NCBI GenBank assembly: GCA_021014325.1
Contig: CM037473.1
Span: 1,068,501-1,132,500, forward strand
Direction of reading: 5' to 3'
DNA from: Plazaster borealis
Lineage: Eukaryota > Echinodermata > Asteroidea > Forcipulatida > Labidiasteridae
Length of the DNA: 64,000 nt
Shown here: positions 12,301 to 20,639 of the stretch, piece by piece
How the letters are laid out: every line of letters begins with the position of its first letter
Numbering within the stretch: position 1 is the first letter of the stretch
Translations under genes and position numbers: made by a program
Notes under the pieces: generated by a model
What the model was told of the DNA's origin: nothing
Databases searched by the model: none
What the model saw: the letters and a program-made list of their open reading frames with translations, nothing else

Positions 12301-15300
12301 AAGGCTCTATTGCATAATTTTGATTTCAAACCGTCGATGATTATTAATGATATTTGAGCATCTTCAATTTGAAATGTATTTGCTGTTAAATTGTGTTATG
12401 TTGACTGATAATTGACCCCCATCCAGGGAAATCAAGTTGGCAGGTATTGCTTGATTTCAGTTCAAACCATTCATGAATATTGACATGTGAGCATGTTCAC
12501 ATTGCAGTCGTATTTACTAACTTACCATAAATCTGTAGTATTGTGTATTGGGGCAAATAGGGGAAATATGTTGGGGATTGTGCCTTTGATGATACAAGCA
12601 TGGAATTTGGCAAACAGTCGGAGTATGTTTTGAGAAAGAGTTTTTGTTTTAGGGCCATCGCAGGTTTGAAATCAGGTAGAACAATAAGCAATTTTCAAAA
12701 AAATTCTAAATTGCTTGTTATTTTACTTATATTTTTAAATCTGCGATTGCCCTTTATCCAAATAGCTTTCTCACGACATACTCTGACTGTTTTTCTAAAT
12801 TCCATGCTTGTATCATCAAAGGCACAATCCCATCGCCTCCCTGCAGTACTTTCAAATTGTATTATAGTTCTACTATTCATAAAGTAATTAATTTAATTTG
12901 GAACCAATGCCATAAAACTAGTAAGCAGAATAAACTTGCTTAGCAAAGAAATACAAGCTGTCTTTAGTGAAGAGTAGAGGATTGGAGTGAATCTACCCAA
13001 TACTGTACAATCCCTTTAAACCCTGCTGTTATGACTGTGTTTCATTTCCTGTTTTTATCCCCTGTGAAAGACATCCCTCTGCAAGGGTGATTGATCAATT
13101 AGGAATGAATGAGACACATTTTCAAATCCTCCCCCCCCCCCAAGCAGAAATTAAACCTTTACTTTCAGCTTCCTCATTTTTCTCCCCACAAAGTTTAGGA
13201 AACGTTTGTTTTACCTGAAGACGCAGGAAACATTCCTCTAGAAAGTTCATTAAACCTGCACAAGGTTGGGTACTAGAGCTTAATTACAAAGGGCTGCTTC
13301 AGTAGAAAAATGTTGTTTCACAATCTTCTGCTTGGCAGGAAATTAGTAGGGTACCAGTGACAAAAAACCCACTTTGAAAGTGATTCTTAAATCTTATCAA
13401 CCGTCTAGGTAAATTCATCGGAAAGTTTGCCGGCTTTGAAAAAAATTGCATTTGAATTTGATCTAAATTCTCGACATTTTAGTGAACATTCCTTTTGAAA
13501 GTTTGTTGAAAACTAGAGGATTGAAATGTATGTCTTTCCAAAAGCAATGTTGGGAAGTCTCTCTGTAAAGATAATAAAATAATCCCTTTAAAAGCAGGGT
13601 ATACTTTTGATGATTGTCAAAGACCAGTACCCTCCTTGGTGTATCCCAACATATGCATAAAATAACAGCCCTGTGAAAATTTGGGCTTAATTGGTCATTG
13701 AAGTTGCAAACAAACAATTAAAGAAAAAAACACCCTTGTTGCATAGAACTATGTGTTTTCAGCAGTACTGGTTTTTAGACGCCTGAGAAAGGCTTCATGC
13801 CTGAAGCCTTTCTCAGATTTGAATTGTTTGGTGAAAAACTACCTCTTTCTTTAAAACTACATTACATTGTACTTCAAAGGGTGTTGTTTCGAACAATGTT
13901 TTATAATATCAACAGCTCTCAAATGCTCTTTACGAAGTAGGTTTTTAAGGTCATTATGTTTTGGAGTAACTATCAAAGGTAGTGTGGCTACCCTCCCTTT
14001 AACAATTAAACTTTAGCATTTAATTGTTCACAACTGAATGTGGAAGCGTTTTCTTTACAGCTGGGCCATTCACTGATAGATTGTCAAGCAGTACAGTTGT
14101 TGTTTAATTGGCTTCCTCCTCTCTATCATCATAGTTGCAGGGATGGGCTCGTAAAGCTGTTCAGTGTGGCTATCATCTTATCCCTGTTCCAATGGATGCT
14201 TTCAATCAGTGTCCATACTTCAACAATCCCTTATCCTGTCCTCGCTTCATCAAACTTGACCTCCAGTGTCTTGGGTCAATTGGAGGTCAAAGGTTATTTC
14301 AGGACTTCGACCCTTTGAGTTGTATGAGCAGAGTGCATCTACTTCAGGAGGCCATTTTGAAAAGGTAAATGGAGTTTTTATTCACCTAATTTAATAATAA
14401 TCAAATAATAATCAGTTCTTATATAGTACTTTATCTACAAGCGTCTCAAAGCACTTATTGTGTTGTTAAGTAAAAGTATGTTGAGTTTGGAATTATGATA
14501 CCTATTTATATAACACCTTGTAAAACGTTTACATGGTGATTGGGGCACATTTAAGAGTAAGGGACTGTAAATATCAAAGATTTTTTGAAAATGTTGGCCA
14601 CGGCCAAAAAATGGATTTCCTTCATACTTTTATATTTAATGGACCTTGGCCCCAAACTAACAAATTTGGAAAAACAATTAAAAAAATAACTTCGTTGCCA
14701 TGGTAACAGCCGATTTACCTTTTCGGGGTGGTTTTGCCTTTTTTTCGATTTTAGAATAGTGAAATTTGCCCTCTTTCAAGGCCGCGTTACCATTAGACAG
14801 CATAATAGAACATTAGTTTCTTTACATATTATGAATAGGTGGGACCGTAGAAGTTGCATTGAATGCATAAAAATAGTCACCAGGTATATGGGCGGGTTGT
14901 ACCATCAGTTCGAAATAGGGGTGTTTTTGGACTTTGTTAAAAGATGAAAATATACCATCTTTTGACGGCTCATAACCCATATGATAGTGCTCCGATTTCA
15001 ACATCGACCACATATAGTTGAGATGGGACATTGGTCTTGTAGAAAATTTAAAAAATTGCTTGGGGAAAATACTTGATTCTTTGCAGTGTTGCCAGGCATT
15101 TTCAATTTGTTTTCGAAATTCACATGGGCACATAGTGCTCCCCCCATCCGTATTCTTGAGAGATATTTATGAAACTTGCCACAAATGTTCATTTGACCAA
15201 GTTGTACTTGGTCAAATAAAAAAAGAGTTAAAAAAAATGCAATGAAAGGCAAATTTTGAGGTTGTTTTGCCCAATTTTGGTAAAAAACATGTTTTTACCC

Positions 15301-18300
15301 CATATTTTCAGTGTTTTTCCCAGATAACTGTGTAAGTTTGTAAACTTGTTTATTTTGACATAATTCAATAACATGACATTGCATTTTATTACTGGGGTCA
15401 TTGTTGGGGTGCTGTAAATTTTGGTTAATCCCATTTTAACAAATTTGCATTTTTTGTTTCTCCACTTAAACAAATGATATAACTGCCAACTTTTGCGCCT
15501 AAGGTTACAAAGATAAGGCATGATTGACGATTATACAGTATTTCTCGGCCTGTACATTTGAAAGCAGTATGTTCAAAAAATACATTGATAACAAACTTGA
15601 TATAGTTTGCAGCCCAATACGGGTTTACAGCCCAAATACAACCGAAGACGGCCAGTCATGGCCGCTGGTGGCAGCTGCCCACCAGGCTACCGTACTTGCT
15701 AACTTTACCCTTGCTTTAGGGTCAAACTTTTATATATTGGCATTTTATTTTTATTGTCATGTAAACCACTTGGTAACCGTGGCTTTACAGAAATTTTATT
15801 TTTATTAATTATTTTTTTTTTTTTGGGGGGGGGGGAGTAATCATCTGTTCAATAATTATTTTTTACTCAACAAAATTTGATTGATGTGTATCATATCATC
15901 AACTCATTGTGGAAAATGTCAACTTCAGCAGAGGGAATAAGGCCTACTTCTTTCTCTGGAGTGTTGCCAGACTCCTTTTTTTTCAATTTGATTATTACAT
16001 TTTTAAAACTCAATGCTAACTCCATAGTTCAATGTGTTCAATGAGATTTAACCGAAAATTGTTGGTATAATTGGAGTTTTACAGTGAAATATGGATATAT
16101 AATTAACTTGTTCAAGAGTGTGAAAACACATTATCCCTGCCATGGGGCACAATGTGACAATGTGCCCCCTACTATATTTTTGCCTGTTATTGGGTTCAGC
16201 TGTTACCATGGTAATTGTCGGTAAAACATTTCAATGTTTTTGAATGATTTTGTTTTTGTCTTTTCCAACAAAAGTTTTAATTGTCCTTGTTTTTTCCCAA
16301 AATAAATTGTAGTGATGGGTGACTTGATAGCATTTAATGCATTGTGGGAACTCACAATGGCCGTCATATTCGGGGACCATCTTGGATATTGTGTTTTCAG
16401 CCCGTAATTAGGGGGTTCAATGGAATATTTTTAACATGCACATTTACAACTTTTCTGGTGAAGAAATGCTACACAAGTATAGAATCATCAAACAGGCCCA
16501 TCATTGTAACCTCAGTGGAAAAACAATAAAAATACAGATTTTTTTTTAAATAAACCAACGATTATAGCATCCCCAACAGTGAATCCAGTAGACCTACTTA
16601 ATTAAAATATAATGTCATGTTGTTGATTATGTAAAAATAAACAAATTTGCAAAGTTGTATGGCATTTGGACAACAAATACTAAAATTATGGGGAAAAAAT
16701 AAGATTTTTGACCAAAAATAGGCAAAAAAGTACAAAAAATTTACTTTAATGACACAAATTTTTAAAATTTGTTTTCTGCATCATGTACAACTTGGTAAAA
16801 TGAACATGTGTGGCAAGTTTCATAAATATCGCTCAAGAACTTTGGATAATACGGAGGGGGAGGCACTATGTGGCAATGTTAATAAAACAAAACTAAAGGG
16901 AAAATGCCTGGCAATACTGCAAAGAATAATGTATTTTCCCGAAGCAAATTTTTTAATTTTCCACAAGAACAATGTCTCATCTGAACTATATTTGGTCGAT
17001 ATTGAAATCTGAGCACTACCATGTGGGATATGAGCTGTCAAAAGAGGGCTTATTTTCATACTTTAAAAAAGTCCAAAAACACCCCTATTTAAAACTAATG
17101 GTATAACCCACCCATATACCTGGTGATTATTTGTATGCATTCAACGTAGTCTCTAAGGTCCCACCTATCCATAACATTCAAGAAAAATAATGGTCTATAT
17201 TCTGTTTAATGGTAACGCAGCCTTGAAAATAGGAAAATTTTGATATTCCAAAACCGAAAAAATGGTGAAACCACTCTGAAATAGTAAATCGGCTGTTGCC
17301 ATGGCAACGAAGCTATTTAAAACAAATATTCCCCATAGTTGTTAGTTTGGGGCCAAGGTCCATCAAATATGAAAGTAAGAAGAAAATCTATTTTTGACCG
17401 TGGCCACCCTATGTTTGATATTTACAGTCCCTTACTCTTAACAGCCAGTGCCAGAAACACCAGGGCAAACCCCTTCTCTTAGCGATAAGTGTAACTGGGT
17501 TCTTTTACTTGCATTACACAACAAACAGGACCTACAGCTTTACGTCCCATCCAAAGGATGAAGTAATAATTGTTGAGTGTCTTGCTTAAGGACATGCGTG
17601 TCAAGACCAGGACTCAAACCCACACTCTGCCGATCAGAAACACCAGCGATTGAGTCTGTAGTGCTGGAGCGCTCAGCCACGTCACGCCAAAAACCCACAG
17701 TTATTTGTGGCGTTTTTTTTTTGTTACTTTGTTCATTCTGCTAGTTTTCAAGCATTAACAGAGAGGTTTAGCAAGGCTCGGATACACATACGGATACGGA
17801 TACGTCAACACTTTGTGTGTTCACGTGACGCGTAACCGTGACTTCCGTGTTTTGCATGGACGTTAACAACGGATACGGGAGCTCATACACGTACGTTAAA
17901 AAACGGATACCGTTTTGCTGATTTTAGTTGCATTCTTGCCCTAGATTAAAAACCTTTTCCCCAGTATCGCTTTTAAAGGTCTCATTCATGATTTAGAAAA
18001 AATGTGTTAATCATTGTAAGCAAAATATGGGGGTAAAAATGCAGTATAAACAGGGTCTCTATTTTGCCGTGCTTGCTTGAAACTGTCTTTGCACGCGTTT
18101 AACGTGTGGGTCCAAAAAACGAACAGTTAAACACAATTATTATTCAAACAAATTATCCATCATAACAAGAACATACATAAAATGTTTTTGGATTTGTTTT
18201 GCTCGCAAAACCTATGCCAACGTGTGTCTATACTTTGGCCTAGGCCTGACACATTACTCTATGATTGCGAAACAAAATCTGACACGCATCCAACGTGAAC

Positions 18301-19405
18301 AGATACGGTTATCGTATCTGTATCTGTATCTGTATCCTTACGCTTGCGAAACCTCTCTAACATGCACTGACCGAGACTTTTTGCTCTTATAAAATATTTG
18401 TGTGTTCTTTTTCTTCAAGTTGATTGTCCTCCAATTGTTCCACATTATTATGTATTCTCATGGTAAATATTTGTTTGCTTTTGAAAAATATTAATTGAAT
18501 ACGATTGTTAATTGAAATTGGAAAATGTTTGGAATGAATACAAGTTTGATATTAGTCTGCATTTGTATATTATAATTGGTTTGGTTTTGTTTCCTGAAAG
18601 GACAAGACATGAACAAGTCGTTTACGTGTTGCACCTTCACTGATTTATAATTCAACATATTCTTATAGTGTTATTTATCATTTTAATATTATTGTTACTA
18701 TTAGTAAGTTACAAAACAAAAAGTAACAACAAGTGTACTAGATTTAAAACATGAACATTATGAATCAGAAATGAGGAAATGTTGTCAAATGTGATTGTAC
18801 CATTCTCTATTGTTGTATTGTTTTTCACCAATAACTCAGTATTTCATCCTTTGCTGAGAAATGTCTCATATCTGATTGTTTCATGTTAGAAGTGAGTCAT
18901 CAAAATTATCATCTGTGAACTTTGTCTCTTCCTGCTCAAGTCCGACTTGTAAAATATCATTTGTTTTACCTCTGTTAGGTTTGGATTCATCAAAGCCACT
19001 GATACTGGACGTCTTTCTCCAGTGAGTTACCAAAATCCAATGAAAGACCAACTACAGTACGTCCACATGACAGGCATGGTTCTTGTCCTCATTTACCCAC
19101 CGACCAATCAACATTCAGCATTCGGGAACTCTCTCTCATCTTCCAATCACAGCCCAGCAAATGATGACATCACAAGAAACAATGAGTCACAAGAGTGGAC
19201 ATCAAACTCGGTGGCAGAAGTGGGATACAATTGGGTACCCAACTACCTGCTCACCAAACGATGGCGCACAAGCTCATGTGGAGATGAAAAGTTTCCGGAG
19301 CGGCTGCTCCTTGACTTTACTCGGTTCTGCGAGAATCATGAAGATCGTCTTCAAGAATTTTGGAAGAGGAGTAAAGAGGCTTGTCTTCAAAATGAAACAG
19401 AATGA
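233..19405 (+). CDS. DEPDC5: DEPDC5 (GATOR1 complex subunit), C-terminal part, ten exons
   Basis: DEPDC5 (yeast Iml1) is the largest GATOR1 subunit. GATOR1 stimulates GTP hydrolysis by RagA/B at the lysosome and so lowers mTORC1 activity when amino acids are scarce. Exons seen: 233-324, 848-1019, 1935-2144, 6519-6748, 7807-7942, 8916-9024, 9633-9914, 11067-11233, 14135-14364 and 18979-19405. All phases agree, giving 684 codons and a TGA stop. Family landmarks visible in translation include LENFNWNYLDNYVSSRG, SLKLWRSRFLLLPAV, TDRVEWCHINYDG and GYNW...NYLLTKRWRTSSCGDEKF near the C-terminus. The human protein is about 1,600 residues, so the N-terminal and SABA parts lie upstream of the window. 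The segment covers the end of the SHEN region, the DEP domain and the C-terminal domain. No frameshift or internal stop is seen. The identification rests on recalled similarity. Confidence 0.95.
323..420 (+). repeat. 14-bp minisatellite, seven units, on a splice donor
   Basis: Seven head-to-tail 14-bp units start at 323, 337, 351, 365, 379, 393 and 407, consensus AGATGAGAATCCCC. Units 1 and 3 read AGGTAAGAATC, so the DEPDC5 exon a donor is itself unit 1. Confidence 0.92.
430..790 (+). mobile_element. tRNA-derived SINE
   Basis: Pol III A-box-like TGGCTGAGCGG at 441-451 and B-box-like GGTTCAAAACC at 504-514. A conserved body (CTTGAGCAAGGCACTTGACC) and a degenerate A-rich tail near 770-790 follow. 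It lies in a DEPDC5 intron. Confidence 0.75.
848..1019 (+). CDS. DEPDC5: DEPDC5 exon b
   Basis: Acceptor TTTTTAG, donor GAA|GTAAGA. It completes the split Arg codon and encodes the conserved LENFNWNYLDNYVSSRG block of the middle region. Ends in phase 0. Confidence 0.93.
1125..1272 (+). mobile_element. Second SINE family, tRNA-like head
   Basis: Positions 1125-1196 resemble a tRNA: ACTCGGT and CCCGAGT ends could pair, with TGGTCTAGTGGTAAGG as A box and GGTTTCAAATCCC as B box. The tail GTACTGAGTATACAGTGC is shared with the copy at 5612-5737. It is a repeat head rather than a functional tRNA gene. Confidence 0.65.
1935..2144 (+). CDS. DEPDC5: DEPDC5 exon c
   Basis: Acceptor TTAATAG, donor CACAG|GTACTT. 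Seventy whole codons, starting SLKLWRSRFLLLPAV and continuing to FIKFVETLNRLRRHHSG, a signature of the DEPDC5 middle region. Confidence 0.93.
2700..3090. mobile_element. TTAA-bounded MITE, family B copy 1
   Basis: It begins TTAAAGGGTCTGTATACGTT and ends ACGTGTAAGATGCCTTTAA, so the ends are inverted. A central hairpin GAAGCGTTAC / GTAACGCTTC lies near 2875-2900. Copies at 29753 and 44429 share the body. Confidence 0.85.
3800..3992. mobile_element. Palindromic MITE, family E copy 1 (diverged)
   Basis: Ends CCAATTTGGTTGAGCTACTT and AGCTTTATGAAATTAGGC. The internal words GATACCAGTCA and GTACACGTGACATG are shared with the copy at 27916. Confidence 0.6.
5160..5530. mobile_element. TTAA-bounded MITE, family C copy 1
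   Basis: Starts TTAAAGGTAGGGTCATAG and ends GATCCTACCTTTAA. Related sequence occurs at 7484-7770 and 61860-62322. Confidence 0.75.
5612..5737 (-). mobile_element. Second SINE family, copy 2
   Basis: On the minus strand it has the same TGGTCTAGTGGTTAAGG and GGCTTCGAATCCC boxes, the shared TCTAGAATGCA anticodon-region word and the GAGTATACAGTGC tail. Confidence 0.65.
6153..6275. mobile_element. Short inverted-repeat MITE, family D copy 1
   Basis: Inverted ends of the form TCCGAATTGGCGGCTACGGC, with the inner word GTATAGGATGTCCTTAGC. Other family D copies: 34441, 35757 (weak), 37655, 51578 and 63232. Confidence 0.75.
6519..6748 (+). CDS. DEPDC5: DEPDC5 exon d
   Basis: Acceptor TTTCAG, donor CAAAA|GTAAGT, phase 0 to 2. 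It begins with a Ser/Thr/Pro-rich linker (SPSSTPLSSTPSHVSGTDTP) and ends in a helical segment leading to the DEP domain (LTPLWEVARAMRDQK). Confidence 0.9.
6774..7320 (+). mobile_element. SINE-like remnant with LINE-type tail
   Basis: A-box-like TGGCTGAGCGG at 6785-6795. The 3' portion ends TTGTACATAGAGCATTTTAT followed by AAAGCTTTATTATTGTTATT, the tail type seen on L2/CR1-linked repeats. The middle is diverged and may be composite. Confidence 0.5.
7484..7770. mobile_element. Family C MITE, partial copy 2
   Basis: Shares CAGGTAGGGTCATAG, TGTGAAAGTTTCAGCTGAAT and AACGATTCATGCATGAGTCA with copy 1. It lies just upstream of the DEPDC5 exon at 7807. Confidence 0.65.
7807..7942 (+). CDS. DEPDC5: DEPDC5 exon e (start of DEP domain)
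   Basis: Acceptor ATCTAG, donor CTCCAG|GTATTG. It reads KDGLYFLPMDQRNLPACCF and then VEGVNWITSNFQVDVTESEA, the pattern of the first DEP-domain helices, where a Trp follows the recognition turn. Confidence 0.9.
8916..9024 (+). CDS. DEPDC5: DEPDC5 exon f (end of DEP domain)
   Basis: Acceptor GGGTAG, donor AAAG|GTTTAA (a weak donor). It reads NMTEEGFICHASGNTSHPFW and then GSYFYQLL, the last helix and strands of a DEP fold. Ends in phase 1. Confidence 0.85.
9633..9914 (+). CDS. DEPDC5: DEPDC5 exon g
   Basis: Acceptor CACCTAG, donor CAGG|GTAAGA, phase 1 to 1. A Ser/Thr-rich linker containing KFHNAWFEVAV, which corresponds to the conserved KWFEVAF block before the C-terminal domain. Its donor is duplicated 64 bp downstream. 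Confidence 0.9.
9911..10038 (+). repeat. 64-bp tandem duplication spanning a splice donor
   Basis: CAGGGTAAGAGGTTTAAACC at 9911 recurs as CAGGGTAAGAAGTTTAAACC at 9975, and the 64-bp units are nearly identical throughout. The DEPDC5 exon g donor is inside the first unit. Confidence 0.92.
10060..10545 (+). pseudogene. L2/CR1-type LINE fragment (C-terminal end of reverse transcriptase ORF)
   Basis: Translation gives LDRVQRLQNSAARLECSTPL, LLFLVYKCLNKTTPRYL, a frameshift near 10300, then GQKAFSVAGPMIWNNLPPVI. This is the characteristic end of non-LTR ORF2 proteins. The tail ATGTGCTATGAT...AAAAGCGC fits a LINE 3' end. Broken, in a DEPDC5 intron. Confidence 0.85.
11067..11233 (+). CDS. DEPDC5: DEPDC5 exon h
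   Basis: Acceptor TTCCAG, donor GTG|GTAAGT. It encodes TDRVEWCHINYDGCFC and VEWLVSTPSLLVEV, the start of the conserved C-terminal domain. Confidence 0.93.
11251..11750. mobile_element. Inverted-repeat DNA element of about 500 bp
   Basis: Starts CTAAAGCCCTTTTCACACGA and ends TCGTGTGAAAAGGCCTTTAG, inverted over about 45 bp. Several overlapping short ORFs inside are incidental. Confidence 0.8.
11970..12235. mobile_element. Inverted-repeat element of about 250 bp
   Basis: AGTCTAGGTTCAAGACCCTC near the left end opposes GAGCGTCTTGAACCAAGACT on the right. A nested dyad surrounds AGAGGGCGC / GCGCCCTCT. Confidence 0.65.
12530..12890. mobile_element. Inverted-repeat MITE, family G copy 1
   Basis: Left GATTGTGCCTTTGATGATAC opposes right ATCATCAAAGGCACAATCCC, with long arms including GGAATTTGGCAAACAGTC / GACTGTTTTTCTAAATTCC. 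The same family occurs at 41800-42140. Confidence 0.8.
13588..14002. mobile_element. TTAA-bounded MITE, family A copy 1
   Basis: Bounded by CCCTTTAAAAG and CTCCCTTTAAC. It contains the family words AACATATGCATAAAATAACA, ACACCCTTGTTG and ATCAACAGCTC, and a central hairpin AGGCTTCATGCCTGAAGCCT. Confidence 0.8.
14135..14364 (+). CDS. DEPDC5: DEPDC5 exon i
   Basis: Two acceptors six bases apart are possible, at 14135 (after ATAG) and 14141 (after TTGCAG). The first is chosen because it gives LQGWARKA, matching the family QGW motif; the second would drop Leu-Gln in frame. Donor AAAAG|GTAAAT, phase 2. Confidence 0.9.
14385..14550 (-). mobile_element. 3' part of the split SINE
   Basis: On the minus strand it reads AGTGCTTTGAGACGCTTGTA, then TATATAAGAACTGATTATTA, a LINE-type SINE tail, immediately beside the TTAA target at 14551. 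Confidence 0.7.
14551..17441. mobile_element. 2.9 kb DNA element with inverted repeats of about 870 bp, flanked by TTAA
   Basis: After TTAA (14551-14554) it starts GAGTAAGGGACTGTAAATAT; the right end is the inverse, ACTCTTAA at 17434-17441. The arms match through GGCCACGG...ATGGACCTTGGCCCCAAAC, CCATGGTAACAGCCGATTTAC and TGCCAGGCATTTTC, out to about 15430 on the left and 16555 on the right. The roughly 1.1 kb core shows no transposase. TTAA targets fit the piggyBac or Kolobok groups; purine termini favour the latter, but this is inference. It interrupts a SINE. Confidence 0.88.
17443..17694 (-). mobile_element. 5' part of a SINE split by the 2.9 kb element
   Basis: On the minus strand: GTGGCTGAGCGC A-box-like at the 17694 end, GGGTTTGAGTCCTGG B-box-like, then CCTTAAGCAAGACACTCAAC and GGGACGTAAAGCTGTAGG. 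Its tail sits across the insertion at 14385-14550. Confidence 0.75.
17761..18357. mobile_element. 597-bp inverted-repeat element with TAACA duplication
   Basis: TAACA at 17756-17760 and 18358-18362 flank GAGAGGTTTAGCAAGGC and GCTTGCGAAACCTCTC. The subterminal regions hold GGATACGGATACG and TATCTGTATCTGTATC repeats. No coding capacity is seen. Confidence 0.85.
18979..19405 (+). CDS. DEPDC5: DEPDC5 last coding exon with stop
   Basis: Acceptor CTGTTAG. It completes an Arg codon, reads RFGFIKATDTGRLSP and then YVHMTGMVLVLIYP, and after a variable Ser/Asn-rich insert gives VGYNWVPNYLLTKRWRTSS. It ends EACLQNETE with TGA at 19403-19405. Confidence 0.95.
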
Positions 19406-19528
19406 CCTTTGCAAGTGAATTGCCAGGCCGTTTATATTATGACCTACAGTACAATATACATTATTTGTACTCAAGAACATCAGTACATGTAATTGTTGCA
19501 AATCAAGGTGGAAAACAAGAGCAGGTAA

Positions 19529-19538
19529 AATAAATAAA
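19529..19538 (+). promoter_or_regulatory. Putative DEPDC5 polyadenylation signal
   Basis: Two overlapping AATAAA hexamers lie about 125 bp after the DEPDC5 stop codon. In an AT-rich region this is suggestive only. Confidence 0.45.
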
Positions 19539-19805
19539 AATATGAAGATGTGGATTCACATCTTATTTAGGAACCATATGAACAAGAGTATAAAGATATG
19601 AAGAAAAATGTAAGATTTGGTAATGGTACTGTTCAGTAAAGATAATTTATTAAATAGAAAAGAAGAAGGGGTTGTCATAGTGTATATGAACATAACTCAT
19701 AAAAATATGATGCGGAGAATGCTGAGCTTGGCCGTCATCTGTGTCTGTCGTGCACGCCCTCTATGTCAGCTATGGAAAGAGTAACAACATTATGTGACAT
19801 GCATG
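19539..19805. other. Start of the intergenic stretch after DEPDC5
   Basis: AT-rich DNA after the DEPDC5 3' end. I see no gene or clear repeat before the family F pair. Confidence 0.6.
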
Positions 19806-20230
19806 TATGGCAATAGCCCGAACATCTGACGTCACACTTCGAGACTCGTGAATAACGCCAGATAGCGGCCTTGAGCCAATGGAGGGATCCTGGTAGATGT
19901 ACCTTTGACCTTGCATCCATTCACACAGAGATTCGTAGTCACACTTATGTGGTACAGGCATTACATTGTGTATAAACAACTTTACATACAAACATTATGT
20001 CCAGGCGCGCAGCAGCAGACGATCGAAAAGTTCATGCTGTATGGTGGAACTGACAAACATGTCACTTCTAGGCACACCAATCATAACACAGATTTGGAAA
20101 GCTTACGTCACTGCACGTTTATCCAATGAAATCCTTGTATCCAATGAAATCCTTGTATCCAATGAAATCATTGGGTCTGTAAAATGAATACCTGTCTTTA
20201 TCCTTGCGGATAAAGACAGGGGACCAGTCT
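19806..20230 (+). repeat. Family F repeat, copy 1 (tandem with copy 2)
   Basis: Starts ATGGCAATAGCCCGAACATC, contains ACGTCACACTTCGAGACTCG and GGAAAGCTTACGTCACTGCA, and ends in the hairpin CCTGTCTTTATCC / GGATAAAGACAGG. Confidence 0.8.
20129..20169 (+). repeat. 18-bp triplicated motif
   Basis: ATCCAATGAAATCCTTGT occurs twice, and the third unit diverges to ATCATTGGG, inside family F copy 1. Confidence 0.8.
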
Positions 20231-20233
20231 AGT

Positions 20234-20578
20234 ATGGCAATAGCCTGAACATCTGACGTCACACTTCGAGGGTCGTGAATAACACCAGATACCGGCCTTG
20301 AACCTGGCAGGATCCTGCCAGTTGATCTCAGTCAATTCATATGTACATGTACACATAGTGAATAAAACAACATTACATGCATGTACAAACATTATGCACA
20401 CGCTGCATGCAGACGATTGAAAGTGCAAGCTGACAAACTACATCACCTCGGACCAATTATAACACAGATATGGAAAGCTTACGTCACTGCACGTCTATCC
20501 AATGAAATCATTGGGCCTGTTAAAGACCAGTGCCTTGCGGATAAAGACAGGGGACCAGTCTCAGGGGACCAGTCTAGT
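20234..20578 (+). repeat. Family F repeat, copy 2
   Basis: Begins within a few bases of the end of copy 1 with ATGGCAATAGCCTGAACATC and ends GATAAAGACAGGGGACCAGT. A dispersed third copy lies at 36544-36931. Confidence 0.8.
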
Positions 20579-20639
20579 ATGGCAAAACCCATGGGAAATT
20601 TGCGATGCCACTTAAACGGCAGTGTGTTGAATTAGACTG

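Noticed and set aside
14555..17437. Transposase ORF inside the long inverted-repeat element
   Set aside because: ORFs in it are at most about 100 codons, often mirrored between arms, and none shows a DDE-type motif.
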